64,000 nucleotides of DNA from Metabacillus arenae (GTDB lineage: Bacteria; Bacillota; Bacilli; Bacillales; Bacillaceae). The notes under the pieces are model-generated. The model was given only the letters and a program-made list of their open reading frames with translations, made no database searches and was not told the DNA's origin. Numbering within the stretch: position 1 is the first letter of the stretch; every line of letters begins with the position of its first letter. Positions 1 to 8,176 of the stretch are shown piece after piece. The DNA is taken from the NCBI RefSeq assembly GCF_014773385.1, contig NZ_JACXAI010000003.1:213465-277464 (forward strand). Direction: 5' to 3'. Position numbers and translations under genes: made by a program.

Positions 1-1
1 A

Positions 2-1225
2 TTAACTGGCCCTTCTATCGTATTTGCGTTTATACTAGCTGCTATCGGTACATACATTGTGTTCAATTTATTGGCGAAAATGACAGCTGCTGACCCGCAA
101 GAGGGTTCCTTTTGTTATTATGCAAATAAGGCATTTGGGAGATGGGCCGGATTCAGCTGCGGATGGAATTATTGGGGCTCAAATATATTAATCATGGGAA
201 GTCAATTAACAGCTCTCGCTATCCTGTCTCAGTTTTGGTTCTCAAAAGTCCCCCTCTGGGTCTTTGCTTGCGGCTATGCGATTTTGTCCATCTTTGTTGT
301 TCTTTTAGGAACAAAAGGATTTGACAAAGTTGAAGACCTTTTGGCCGTTATAAAAACAGCTGCCATCATTATGTTTATCCTTATAGCCGTTGCTGTTTTA
401 TTAGGCTGGCTTAAAGGTGATGGAAATCAAGCAGGATTACCAGGCTCTATAGATGGGTTTTTTCCTGAAGGTTTTATAGGGTTTTGGTCTTCTCTTATCT
501 ATGCGTTTTACGCTTATGGGGGAATTGAAGTGATCGGCCTTATGGCCATGCAGCTTAAGAAAAAAGAAGATGCACCTAAAGCAGGAAAGATCATGCTGTT
601 CATTCTCATGATTATTTATGTTTTATCATTAGGACTTGCCGTTATACTTGTCTCACATGACAGTTTTACTGAAAAAGAAAGTCCTTTTGTAACAGCTCTT
701 GCTGATTATAATCTACCCTTCTTTCCACACGTTTTTAATGGCGCCATCATTATAGCAGGCTTTTCGACTATGACGGCTTCATTGTTTGGAGTAACGAACC
801 TTCTTGTAACCCTCGCGAAAGATGGAGATGCACCGTCTTTTTTTGAAAAGAAACTAAAAAAATTTAAGGAATTACCTCTCCCTTCGTTAGCTCTGGGGGC
901 TATAGGATTGTTTCTTTCCGTTGTTGCTGCCTTACTTCTACCTGGTAAAATATTTGAATATATTACGACAGCAGCTGGTTTGCTCTTATTATATAATTGG
1001 ACATTCATTGTATTATCTTCCTTTAAAGTGCTGAAAACAAAAGGATCGGAAAAAATGATGGCGATTGGAGGCATTTTCTTAATATTCACAGCTATTAGCG
1101 GAACTTTACTGGAGAAAACGATACGCACAGGCTTCTTCATTAGCTTATTACTAGTGGCAATCATTGCTTTAGTCACTTTTATCATGAATAGAAAATGGAA
1201 AAATACTGGTCATGAAGGCGGTTAA
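2..1225 (+). CDS. Amino-acid permease, APC superfamily (5' end outside window)
   Basis: The frame is open from base 2, so the true start lies upstream; the GTG at 59 is only an internal codon. About 407 residues are visible, rich in hydrophobic segments of about 20 residues (roughly ten), as expected for the C-terminal part of a 12-TM amino-acid/proton symporter. The stretch with GSFCYYANKAFG followed by WAGFSCGWNYW matches the conserved N-terminal region of the AAT group of APC permeases. Family membership is firm; the amino acid transported cannot be read from the sequence. A hairpin terminator follows about 50 bp after the stop, so it ends its transcript. Nothing indicates damage. Confidence 0.88.
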   Translation, partial: LTGPSIVFAFILAAIGTYIVFNLLAKMTAADPQEGSFCYYANKAFGRWAGFSCGWNYWGSNILIMGSQLTALAILSQFWFSKVPLWVFACGYAILSIFVVLLGTKGFDKVEDLLAVIKTAAIIMFILIAVAVLLGWLKGDGNQAGLPGSIDGFFPEGFIGFWSSLIYAFYAYGGIEVIGLMAMQLKKKEDAPKAGKIMLFILMIIYVLSLGLAVILVSHDSFTEKESPFVTALADYNLPFFPHVFNGAIIIAGFSTMTASLFGVTNLLVTLAKDGDAPSFFEKKLKKFKELPLPSLALGAIGLFLSVVAALLLPGKIFEYITTAAGLLLLYNWTFIVLSSFKVLKTKGSEKMMAIGGIFLIFTAISGTLLEKTIRTGFFISLLLVAIIALVTFIMNRKWKNTGHEGG

Positions 1226-1277
1226 TTTATAATCGATCCTATTTATAGTAAGAAAGATTGTCGACGAAATATAAAAA

Positions 1278-1318
1278 AAGAAGGTAAGCCTAAATCATTT
1301 TGGGCCTGCCTTCTTAAA
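1278..1318 (+). terminator. Rho-independent terminator of the permease gene
   Basis: Arms AAGAAGGTAAGCC (1278-1290) and GGCCTGCCTTCTT (1303-1315) pair over 13 positions with one mismatch and one G-T pair. The A-rich 5' flank and T-rich 3' flank suggest it could work in both directions. Confidence 0.75.
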
Positions 1319-1385
1319 TTTAATTGGTAATATATCATTTGGTTCTTCAATTCATCCTTCGAAAGCGGTTCTTCTTTTTCTACTC

Positions 1386-1835
1386 CTATTCCACATCGAT
1401 ATGCGGATAAGCATTCTTAACATTTTTCCTAAAAGTGTCAAGAGCCTCTTCTTTTGTGGCCTCACCAGTTCCATATAGTTTAGCAGCAGCAATATAATAA
1501 TCAGTGATATTTTTTATCATAGATAGTCAAAATGTCTGGTGTGCGTTCGGATTCGGCTTCTTTAAAAGCTTCAAATGGATCTTGTCCACCCAGCTGTTCT
1601 GTTTGATGATCTTCTTCTAATAATGGATCATAAACAATCTGATTAGCAGGGACATCGCCGTTTTGAACCGCATTATCATAAAGATGTACTTCATCAGCCG
1701 CTGCATATTTAGCCTATAAATCGATTGCTTGGGATCTTATTCGGCAACATTAAAACTTAATGGTGAAGTATACTACAGCTTTAAATTGAACTGGATCTAC
1801 GACTGTCTTTGTAGGAAGTCCATCTATGGCGGGCT
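1386..1835 (-). pseudogene. Remnant of a sugar ABC-transporter substrate-binding protein
   Basis: No intact frame exists, but minus-strand pieces read like the C-terminal third of an extracellular sugar-binding protein. One piece contains KYAAADEVHLYDNAVQ and, further on, GGQDPFEAFKEAE, ending at a TGA near 1512. After a frame change comes ITDYYIAAAKLYGTGEATK and, after a short gap, DTFRKNVKNAYPHIDVE, ending at a stop at 1386-1388. An upstream piece, DPVQFKAVVYFTIKF (about 1757-1800), may belong to the same gene. The order (LGGQ...F, then YxxA..LYGTGEATKEEAL, then F..NV..AYP) is typical of this family's C-terminus. At least two frame breaks and one stop show that the gene is dead. No permease genes remain beside it. 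Confidence 0.6.
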
Positions 1836-2062
1836 TATTACAATTTAATGAACTAGATGGCCCTATTATCAATGGATGCTGCCTTTACCACATGTTAAAT
1901 CATTACAATGAGAAAGCTGTTCATCAACAATTACAATAAAATATAAAATTTAAATATAGCGATAAATCTTAAGAAAATGCAATCCAAAGAAATATCAAAA
2001 TAAAGATAACTCCTATTATGATTTGAATAGGAGTTAGTATAGCAGCCTATAATTTCTTCTTC

Positions 2063-2374
2063 TTAGAACCCAGGTAACTCATTTAAATTGTTTTCACTAA
2101 TACCGTCCGGCTCACTCCGCAAGATGTCGCGGCCGTATTTATGAAACACATCTACATGGGCTAATTTTCCAGCTTTCGCTTCAGATAGTGCTTCTAAATA
2201 ATCAAGCTCTCTTCCCGATTCTGTTTGAAAGGCAATCAAGTCGCCATCCTCATTTTTTCTCACAGCTATTATTTTTTCTTGATTCGGATTACTATTGGTT
2301 TCGTTTTCTTCGCTAATTTCGTTTACGTTTGTCTGGTTTCGATACTGATCATATGCTTGCTTAAAACGGTCCAT
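2063..2374 (-). CDS. DUF3892 family small protein
   Basis: About 103 residues. A polar, Asn/Glu-rich N-terminus leads into the conserved core KIIAVRKNEDGDLIAF, then GRELDYLEAL and DILRSEPDGISENNLNELP, which match DUF3892 proteins of Bacillaceae. Their function is not established. An upstream in-frame GTG at 2383 would overlap the ribosome binding site, so the ATG at 2374, preceded by GAGGTGAT, is the better start. It appears to be a single-gene unit between a decayed transporter and wrbA. The DUF assignment rests on recalled family motifs. Confidence 0.75.
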   Translation of the reverse strand: MDRFKQAYDQYRNQTNVNEISEENETNSNPNQEKIIAVRKNEDGDLIAFQTESGRELDYLEALSEAKAGKLAHVDVFHKYGRDILRSEPDGISENNLNELPGF

Positions 2375-2597
2375 TTTTATCACCTCGGTATATGTATCTC
2401 CTCAAATGCATTTTTTTATCCGGACGATCATGAATTTGTCGAATATAAAAAGGGCAACACATTACTTTCACACTGAATATCACTTTGAGAATTGTATATG
2501 AAGGTGACCCTTTTTCACCCCAAGTTATAAGCAACTTTGAAAAAACAAGGATTGCAGCTTCTTTTTTCCGAACATTTAAAACTTAAGATAATTAGAA

Positions 2598-2633
2598 AAA
2601 AGCTAATCGGAATGGTGACCGATCAGCTTTTAA
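2598..2633 (-). terminator. Terminator downstream of wrbA
   Basis: Arms AAAAGCTAATCGG (2598-2610) and CCGATCAGCTTTT (2619-2631) pair with one mismatch. On the minus strand the A-rich flank at 2595-2600 becomes the T-tract just after the wrbA stop. Confidence 0.75.
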
Positions 2634-2637
2634 AGGT

Positions 2638-3249
2638 TTATTGATTTCCTTTTTTAACCCACTCTGCAACTGTAACAGTGCGCTTAGCTTGATGTTTAAC
2701 AGCGGCTTGCACATCTTCGACCATTTTACCGTTTTGATCAACTGTAACACTTGTTCCATAAGGATTGCCTCCCGCTGCAAATGTAACTGGGTCTGTGTAT
2801 CCAGGAGTTGCGACAATCGCTCCCCAATGATACATAGTTGTATAAAGGGACAAAATAGTTGCTTCTTGACCGCCATGAGGATTTTGAGCAGAGGTCATAG
2901 CACTAACTACTTTGTTCGCTAGTTTTCCGTTAAACCAAAGTCCCCCTGTCGTATCTAAAAATTGCTTCATTTGAGATGGCATGTTTCCAAACCGGGTTGG
3001 AACACTGAAAATAATGGCATCTGCCCATTCTAAATCATTTAATGTTACCTCTGGCACATCCTTTGTTGCTTCTACATGTGCTTTCCATGCCGGATTTGAT
3101 TCAATAGCAGCTTGAGGAGCCGTTTCAGCTACCTTTACTACTTTTACATCTGCTCCTATTTCTTTAGCATCCTCTTCTGCCCATTTAGCTAATTGATAAT
3201 TTGTACCTGATGAGCTGTAATAAATAATAGCTAATTTTATATTTGACAT
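2638..3249 (-). CDS. wrbA: NAD(P)H:quinone oxidoreductase, WrbA type
   Basis: This 203-residue flavodoxin-fold protein belongs to the type IV NAD(P)H:quinone oxidoreductases, FMN enzymes that reduce quinones by two electrons and so avoid semiquinone radicals. Visible motifs are the N-terminal phosphate loop YYSSSGTNYQLAKW (10-23), PTRFGN (84-89) and SAQNPHGGQE (120-129), all FMN or active-site regions of WrbA. The frame extends upstream by 18 codons, but the ATG at 3249 has a clear AAAGGAG site, and that site itself encodes part of the extension, so I take 3249 as the start. It lies 400 bp from a broken quinone/catechol-related dioxygenase, which may hint at a shared stress theme, though no shared promoter is visible. 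Confidence 0.88.
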   Translation of the reverse strand: MSNIKLAIIYYSSSGTNYQLAKWAEEDAKEIGADVKVVKVAETAPQAAIESNPAWKAHVEATKDVPEVTLNDLEWADAIIFSVPTRFGNMPSQMKQFLDTTGGLWFNGKLANKVVSAMTSAQNPHGGQEATILSLYTTMYHWGAIVATPGYTDPVTFAAGGNPYGTSVTVDQNGKMVEDVQAAVKHQAKRTVTVAEWVKKGNQ

Positions 3250-3641
3250 AGTGTTTCTCTCCTTTTTAGTTGAATTTCCAAATAACCTCTCTAATAAACC
3301 CATTTTCTTTCACCGCCTATTTTATTTCTAGAATTTCAGTATAGATGAATGTGCTCACCCCCTTAGAATTTTGAACTCTCTATTCATTTTCGTATAAACG
3401 AAATATTTTATTCTAAAGTTTTCATTTGTCTGGTGAAAATGGAAATAAAGTATAATTGTTAATGGTATGAATTAAAATATTTTGAAATAGAGATATTTGC
3501 CCAAAAAAATAGGATGAAATTTATATGAAACAAATCATTTCATTGTTCTTAATGCACTGCCCTAATTACTTAGAGTTTTTTCTCTTCATATTCATAAAAG
3601 GATATATTGAAAACAATTTAATAATTTATATATATCTTGAA
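3250..3641. other. Intergenic region upstream of wrbA, possible operator
   Basis: About 390 bp with no convincing gene; the 74-codon plus-strand frame in it is AT-rich and low-complexity. An inverted repeat TTTCGTATAAACGAAA (3388-3403), about 140 bp upstream of wrbA, is a candidate operator by symmetry only. Its regulator is unknown. Confidence 0.35.
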
Positions 3642-4545
3642 CTAATCCAATTTTCTTACATCAAACGGAATCAGAACCCTTTCAATTTTATCTCTTTGGG
3701 ATTCATACTGTTTAGGCAACATCAATTTTTCACCCATTGTCTCCTGTGATTCGTCATGGGCAAATCCTGGAGGATCTGTTGCAATTTCAAATAAAATTTC
3801 TCCGTGCTCCCTAAAATAAATCGCATTAAAATAATTTCTGTCCTGAACCGAGGTTACTTGATATCCGTGATTTGCGACATGTTTTTGCCACTTCAGCTGA
3901 TCTTGATTATCATCAGCACGCCATGCAATATGATGAACAGTCCCTGCACCCATTTGACCCTGTCCGATCGGTGTTAATTTTATATCGATCATATTGCCGA
4001 TATCTCCTGACGATTGATACCGAACAAAATCCCCTTCTCGTTTCACGAGTTCAAGCCCCATTACCTTTTCCAATAATTCAGCGGTTTTCTGCGGTTGTGC
4101 TGAAAGGAGCGTGGCACCGCCAAACCCCTTGATAGCGACATTAGGTGAAATGCTGCTAAAGCTCCACTGATTTTTCTCTCCTGCTTCTCTTTCAACGATT
4201 TCTAAATGAAGTCCATGAGGGTCATCAAAATCTAAATATTGCTCACCAAATCGTTCTAATTTAGTGAAGGGAATATTAAATTTTTCCAGCCTTTTTTCCC
4301 AAATTGTCATGGCTCCTTTTGGAACAATATAAGAGGAAAGCGCCGGGCCAAGGAAAAAATGTAATGATTGTTCCCTGTTTCCCATCTTCATCACCGAAAT
4401 AAAGATGATAAGTACCAGGATCATCAAAATTTATCGTTTTTTTCACTAATCTTAAACCTAACACCCCAGCGTAAAAATCTACATTTTCCTGGGGATCACC
4501 AACAATTGCTGTAATATGATGAATACCTTTTGTTTTATAGGTCAT
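3642..4545 (-). pseudogene. Ring-cleaving dioxygenase (glyoxalase/VOC fold), frameshifted
   Basis: The gene starts at ATG 4545 with an AAGGAG site. Its first 65 or so residues (GIHHITAIVGDPQ, then YHLYFGDEDGK and ITFFPWPGA) match MhqA/MhqO-type extradiol dioxygenases. The frame then changes, and the remainder (SSYIVPKGAM onward to VHHIAWRADD and the metal-ligand region ILFEIATDPPGF) continues in another frame to 3642. Family members have about a dozen residues between WPGA and the SYxVP motif; these are missing here. A small deletion not divisible by three near 4330-4345 therefore both removed codons and shifted the frame. The two VOC modules are otherwise well preserved, which suggests recent inactivation or a sequence error. 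An MhqR-like operator lies upstream. Confidence 0.82.
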
Positions 4546-4593
4546 TTACTTTTCTCCTTTTTAATTTATCTTTAAACTTGTTTTTTTTGTTTT

Positions 4594-4626
4594 TATCTCG
4601 AAACAATATATTTTTAATTCGAGATA
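4594..4626. promoter_or_regulatory. MhqR-like operator upstream of the dioxygenase
   Basis: TATCTCGAA (4594-4602) and TTCGAGATA (4618-4626) form a perfect inverted repeat about 50 bp before the dioxygenase start. B. subtilis MhqR, a MarR-type repressor of quinone/catechol stress genes, binds TATCTCGAATTCGAGATA-like sequence. The arms match, but here they are separated by 15 bp rather than adjacent. Binding is inferred from this match and the gene family. Confidence 0.5.
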
Positions 4627-4970
4627 ATAGTAATACAGAGTTATATTTTTGTCAACAGCCTTCCTTTCTGTACAGGATGTTGAGCATAAAATATCTAATT
4701 TTTTAAATAATTTAAAGTGATTCGGCATTTTACTTGATTAAACTTCCTTTTTTCGTAAACGTTTCAGATAAATCATTTAAGATTTTAAATAAATGTCCAA
4801 TTGCTATCAGTATTTATTCGTCGGCAATTTATGATGGTTTCACCCATTCTCATTTTACAAGTATTGTAGTTTGCCTTTTCGAAGATTAATTTCGTGCAAT
4901 TTTTGTCCTTTTCAAGTTAAAATAATAATAGATTTGTCGAAAAACGTAAGTAGGAGTGGGATAACAACTT

Positions 4971-5534
4971 GTGAAGAAACTATTAAAATTCTTTCTGTTC
5001 ATCCTCTTTGCATTTGTCGCCTATCAATCTTTCTTATTCATTAAGGAATATCCTGGCTCAGCAGACCAGGTTGAATACGAAGTAAATGCAGAGACTTTGC
5101 CGACTGAACTGCATCCATTTGTAGCTGAGAAAACAGAGATTTTAAAAGAAAAAACAGCGGAAAAAGGGATTACGATTCTGATCACAGATGATTACCGCTC
5201 ATTTGAGGAGCAAGACAAGCTTTATGACAAGGGCAGAAAGACTCCTGGTAATGTCGTTACTCATATGGAGGGAGGCGAATCCTATCACAACTTTGGCCTT
5301 GCAGTCGATTTTGCTCTTCAGCTCGAAAATGGTAATGTGATCTGGGATACTGAATATGATGGGAACAATAATGGTCAATCAGATTGGTTTGAGGTTGCAG
5401 AAATTGCAAAGGAGTTAGGCTTTGAGTGGGGAGGAGACTGGCGCGGATTTAGAGATTATCCCCATCTCCAGATGGATTTTGGCTTAACCATTAACGACCT
5501 GCAGGAAGGAAAACGTCCAAAATACCCGGGATAA
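4971..5534 (+). CDS. Membrane-anchored M15 peptidase, CwlK-like
   Basis: The 187-residue protein begins with a hydrophobic segment (residues 4-24) after KK, an uncleaved anchor or signal. The rest is an M15-family zinc peptidase domain. SYHNFGLAVDF (104-114) carries the SxHxxGxAxD motif with zinc ligands H106 and D113, and DYPHLQ supplies H165. YRSFEEQ (75-81) and GGDW precede these, as in CwlK-type L-alanyl-D-glutamate endopeptidases and VanY-type carboxypeptidases. Acidic DTEYDGNNNGQSD (126-138) resembles a calcium-binding insert. The likely role is trimming of cell-wall stem peptides outside the membrane. The start is a GTG with TAGGAG about 14 nt upstream. Which peptide bond is cut cannot be decided here. 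Confidence 0.82.
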   Translation: MKKLLKFFLFILFAFVAYQSFLFIKEYPGSADQVEYEVNAETLPTELHPFVAEKTEILKEKTAEKGITILITDDYRSFEEQDKLYDKGRKTPGNVVTHMEGGESYHNFGLAVDFALQLENGNVIWDTEYDGNNNGQSDWFEVAEIAKELGFEWGGDWRGFRDYPHLQMDFGLTINDLQEGKRPKYPG

Positions 5535-5555
5535 AATCCCGGGGTATTTCCTTTT
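5521..5555 (+). terminator. Terminator overlapping the end of the M15 peptidase gene
   Basis: AATACCCGGGA (5521-5531) pairs with TCCCGGGGTATT (5537-5548) around the stop codon, followed by a TTTCCTTTTC tract. The convergent DUF1801 gene ends at 5556, so the hairpin may serve both transcripts. Confidence 0.75.
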
Positions 5556-5978
5556 CTAATTATTCGGGTAGGTCTCTTTCAAAAATGTTATAGACTGGTT
5601 AATTAGCGCTTTTAAAACATCAACATTAATATCTGCTACTTTATTGATGTATACACACGCTTTTCCTGTCGTATGTTTACCAAAGTCTTTTAACAATTGC
5701 TCTCGTTTTGTGTCACCTGTCGCAAAATACAAACTGATTTTTGCTTTGCGGGGTGAAAAGCCGACAAGTGGTGCATCACCTTCATGACCTGTTTTATATT
5801 TATAATGATAGGAACCAAACCCAATAATACTTGGTCCCCACATCTTCGCTTCATACCCTGTCGTTTCAGTAAAAATATCCAATAATTTATAGGCGTCTTC
5901 CCGTTTTTTAGGGCTTTCGACATTCTCAATAAACTCTATAACACTGTTGTCAGTTTCTTTTGTTTTAAGTTCGTACAT
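5556..5978 (-). CDS. DUF1801 domain protein
   Basis: The 140-residue protein carries the DUF1801 (YdhG-like) fold. Typical motifs are KREDAYKLLDIF near residue 25, MWGPSIIGFGSYHYKY near residue 46, and the C-terminal ACVYINKVADINVDVLKALI. Members are small cytosolic proteins; some relatives are called iron chaperones, but no enzymatic role is established. A GAGGGAGA ribosome site lies just before the ATG. It converges on the M15 peptidase gene and stands alone. Confidence 0.78.
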   Translation of the reverse strand: MYELKTKETDNSVIEFIENVESPKKREDAYKLLDIFTETTGYEAKMWGPSIIGFGSYHYKYKTGHEGDAPLVGFSPRKAKISLYFATGDTKREQLLKDFGKHTTGKACVYINKVADINVDVLKALINQSITFLKETYPNN

Positions 5979-6095
5979 AAAAAATCTCCCTCTTTTCTAA
6001 TAAATAAGTTTAATTTTTCTTTTAAATTTCGGCTGGGGTCGTCCCAATTTCGAAAAAAGATAAATTAAAGCCTTATCAGGATATTATAAATTTCA

Positions 6096-6491
6096 TTATT
6101 CATAAAAGTATACTATTTCCCATATATGTCCATCAGGGTCTTTAAAGTGACCAGAATAGCCCCAGTCATAATCCTTTGGCTGGTTAGACAGCAGTGTCCC
6201 GCCAGCGGCAGTAGTCTTTTTTAAGATTGAATCTACTTCTTCTTTACTGTCAGCAGTATAACTTAAGATAAATTCAGAAGACTTATTGGAAGTATTCGGT
6301 TGATTTGCTACCTTATTAAATTCTGTACGCAAAATGAGCACTAATGACAAATTGCCTTGCATTTCAAAGAGAATATGGTCTTCTCCGTCAACAATCCCTT
6401 TTGTTGGTAAACCCAATCCATCCTTATAAAACGCTATTGATTTCGCTAAATCATCAACTGCAAGTGTAATGATATTTATTTTTGGTTTCAT
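6096..6491 (-). CDS. VOC (glyoxalase/bleomycin-resistance) family protein
   Basis: A single-domain vicinal-oxygen-chelate protein of 131 residues. NIITLAVDDLAKSIAFYKDGLGLP is the first beta-alpha-beta module; GYSGHFKDPDGHIWEIVY near the C-terminus carries the usual second-module motif with the terminal Glu ligand. Such proteins include glyoxalase-like enzymes and drug-binding proteins; substrate cannot be inferred. The ATG follows AGATGGAAGGGTAGCAG, giving a plausible site. It belongs to a run of small single genes and shows no damage. Confidence 0.8.
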   Translation of the reverse strand: MKPKINIITLAVDDLAKSIAFYKDGLGLPTKGIVDGEDHILFEMQGNLSLVLILRTEFNKVANQPNTSNKSSEFILSYTADSKEEVDSILKKTTAAGGTLLSNQPKDYDWGYSGHFKDPDGHIWEIVYFYE

Positions 6492-6847
6492 CTGCTACCC
6501 TTCCATCTATTTTAATCTTTGAATACTTCTCTTTTTTCGATTTAATTCCTTCAATTTTTTTCTACTAACTCAACCAAGTCGTTGAAGAATACACATACCT
6601 TGATAAGCGTACATTAAGTTCATACAATATATAAGCGGAACCATCAAAGGTATATCCGAAACAATGGTAGGAGGTTTGCTGAGCAAAGAAGTGACTAATA
6701 GTGGTAGTACCAGCGAAGCTGACACCACCCGCAATAAGGAAATGTCAAGGTAATAATAAGTTGTTTAAGTTAAATACTTCCAATACACATACCCCCGTCC
6801 TGTTTGGATGGGGGTAAAATAAAGTTTTATTCAACAATCGCGCCCTT
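6492..6847. other. Intergenic stretch with a GC hairpin and no clear gene
   Basis: No gene can be supported. ACCCCCGTCC (6791-6800) and GGATGGGGGT (6806-6815) form a strong hairpin with a weak AT-rich tail. The piece 6640-6760 is open in a plus-strand frame containing GGLLSKEVTNSGSTSEADTT and in a minus-strand hydrophobic frame, but neither has a start with a ribosome site or a recognised family. It may be more gene debris. Confidence 0.35.
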
Positions 6848-6901
6848 CGTATTATATGGTCAGCCAGTCATTTCTGGTTGACCATATAATACGATCGGGC
6901 G
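6841..6901. repeat. Long near-perfect hairpin
   Basis: CGTATTATATGGTCAGCCAG (6848-6867) and CTGGTTGACCATATAATACG (6874-6893) are complementary over 20 bp with a single G-T pair and a 6-nt loop. Outer arms CGCCC and GGGCG (6841-6845, 6897-6901) extend it. There is no T-tract, so a plain terminator is unlikely. It overlaps the end of the three-stop reading frame, whose last codons form one arm. Confidence 0.7.
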
Positions 6902-7180
6902 TAAGAACTGGTTATTTGCCAATACACCACGGGGAGCACGGGCAAGCGCAGCGATTTCCAGCGTAATCGAGCGACAAAAGTTTCAGGTACTTGATGTACC
7001 TCTTTGAACAGTTACCCCAGCTTGCGGATCTCCAAGAGTCGCAAGTACTGGAGCCTTTTATGCAGTGGTCGTCATCGCTGCCACCTGCATGTCGCATAAC
7101 ATAACCCTTACTATCTACCGTATACCTGCTCCCATCTGATTACTAGGTGGGGCTATTTGACGCTCACGTTGAAACCTATT
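6860..7180 (-). pseudogene. Degenerate reading frame with three in-frame stops
   Basis: One minus-strand frame reads as plausible protein for about 100 codons but contains TAG (7115-7117), TAA (7058-7060) and TGA (6983-6985). Pieces include QRERQIAPPSNQMGAGIR, then APVLATLGDPQAGVTVQRGT, then ARAPRGVLANNQFLRPIVL, ending EMTG at 6860. Composition is more Ala/Arg/Val-rich and GC-rich than the neighbours. I do not recognise the family. The 61-codon Cys-rich frame over the same DNA is probably a shadow. Three different stops in one frame and no other shift suggest point-mutation decay. Confidence 0.45.
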
Positions 7181-7258
7181 GCTTAGTTAAATAAAAACGC
7201 ATGCCGGGACCATCTATCTTTTTTCGAAAAACCTTAAGTATCCTTTTTGAAAATCCGG

Positions 7259-8083
7259 TTACCGAGGATTATTTTGGATAGTTTCAATCATATCATACAA
7301 ACCATAAATTCTATCATACATTTGGCTTCTTTCATATAGGTTGCTATCTTTTGAACCGTATTCTTCAAATACCGCATGCCGAAATTCTTCGGGATAATAA
7401 CACATATACATAAAATCCAGGGCGGGGTCTTCTACTCCCCCTTCGCTGAACTCTATAACCCCAAGGCGACTGGTAATCTCATCCCAAAAAATATTATCAT
7501 AATGAAAATCCCCATGAACAACATATGTCTGAATCGATGCAGAATTTCTATAATATTCATTCAAGAAATCCTTCACTTGATTCATTTCAGAATCGGAAAG
7601 TTTAGTCTTCAGAAGCCTGAGTCCTTCTTCCATGTCCTTCCGAATATCCTGTGCAAAACCGCTTTGCAAGTCTAAGCCTTGTTCTGATGCCATGTGAAGC
7701 TGTCTTAAAAACCTTCCTACTGATATTCCTATGCGCTGTGCTTTTTCCAGATGTACCTTTACATACTGAGGTGTAATTCGATATCCCGGCAAATATTTTT
7801 CCACAACGAAATCCTTCGTAGGAGAAATATATAAGCATTCTGGCAAAACTGCCTCTGTGTGCATTCCTAACCTGTGAATCAGTTCCTGTCTTACGCCATA
7901 AGCATCTAACTGTAGTCCATCACGGAAGAAGGAAATAACTGGTTTTTTATCAAAAATTAAAACATCTTTCTCACAGCCTGTGGTTATGAACTCAAATTTT
8001 TGATAAGATAGTTCACCCATTTCAGCTTTCACAAGATCCAGCTTTCGTTCAAGCAACTGCTGTTTCATTTTATCAAAATCCAT
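7259..8083 (-). CDS. Aminoglycoside phosphotransferase (APH) family protein
   Basis: A kinase-like APH-fold protein of about 274 residues. HGDFHYDNIFWDE (190-202) is the Brenner catalytic loop with Asp192 and Asn197. The following metal-binding motif, normally IDF, reads IEF (210-212, in GVIEFSEGGVEDPALDF), so the usual Asp is Glu. Family members phosphorylate aminoglycosides, choline, homoserine or other small alcohols; no resistance claim can be made from sequence. The open frame reaches a TTG at 8116, but the ATG at 8083 has GGGGGT six bases upstream and is preferred. It neighbours a RibD_C protein and the ECF cluster on the same strand. Confidence 0.8.
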   Translation of the reverse strand: MDFDKMKQQLLERKLDLVKAEMGELSYQKFEFITTGCEKDVLIFDKKPVISFFRDGLQLDAYGVRQELIHRLGMHTEAVLPECLYISPTKDFVVEKYLPGYRITPQYVKVHLEKAQRIGISVGRFLRQLHMASEQGLDLQSGFAQDIRKDMEEGLRLLKTKLSDSEMNQVKDFLNEYYRNSASIQTYVVHGDFHYDNIFWDEITSRLGVIEFSEGGVEDPALDFMYMCYYPEEFRHAVFEEYGSKDSNLYERSQMYDRIYGLYDMIETIQNNPR

Positions 8084-8176
8084 AAATACCCCCGCATTAG
8101 ACTTTGATAAATTCAAATTGTCCAGGAGTTTTTGGTTTTTAGTTGTCCAATTACTTTTTTCTTCTGCCCGGTTGAG

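Noticed and set aside
706..1185. 159-codon minus-strand frame inside the permease
   Set aside because: It is a shadow of the permease gene with no ribosome site or family motif.
1833..1939. Plus-strand frame MAGLLQFNELDGP to LQQ
   Set aside because: Only 35 codons, no ribosome site, no known family. It lies at the edge of the decayed binding-protein gene.
2441..2520. AAAAAGGG and CCCTTTTT as a terminator
   Set aside because: The loop is about 45 nt and only eight bases pair well.
3525..3749. 74-codon plus-strand frame
   Set aside because: Low-complexity AT-rich sequence overlapping the dioxygenase 3' end, with no ribosome site.
6640..6760. Possible group II intron or small RNA
   Set aside because: No domain V-type hairpin or reverse-transcriptase sequence is present nearby.
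6841..6901. Riboswitch or terminator reading of the long hairpin
   Set aside because: There is no T-tract and no known aptamer pattern, and no gene lies directly downstream.
6912..7097. A 61-codon Cys-rich frame
   Set aside because: It has no ribosome site and shares the DNA with the better three-stop frame. Its cysteines arise from the alternate reading.
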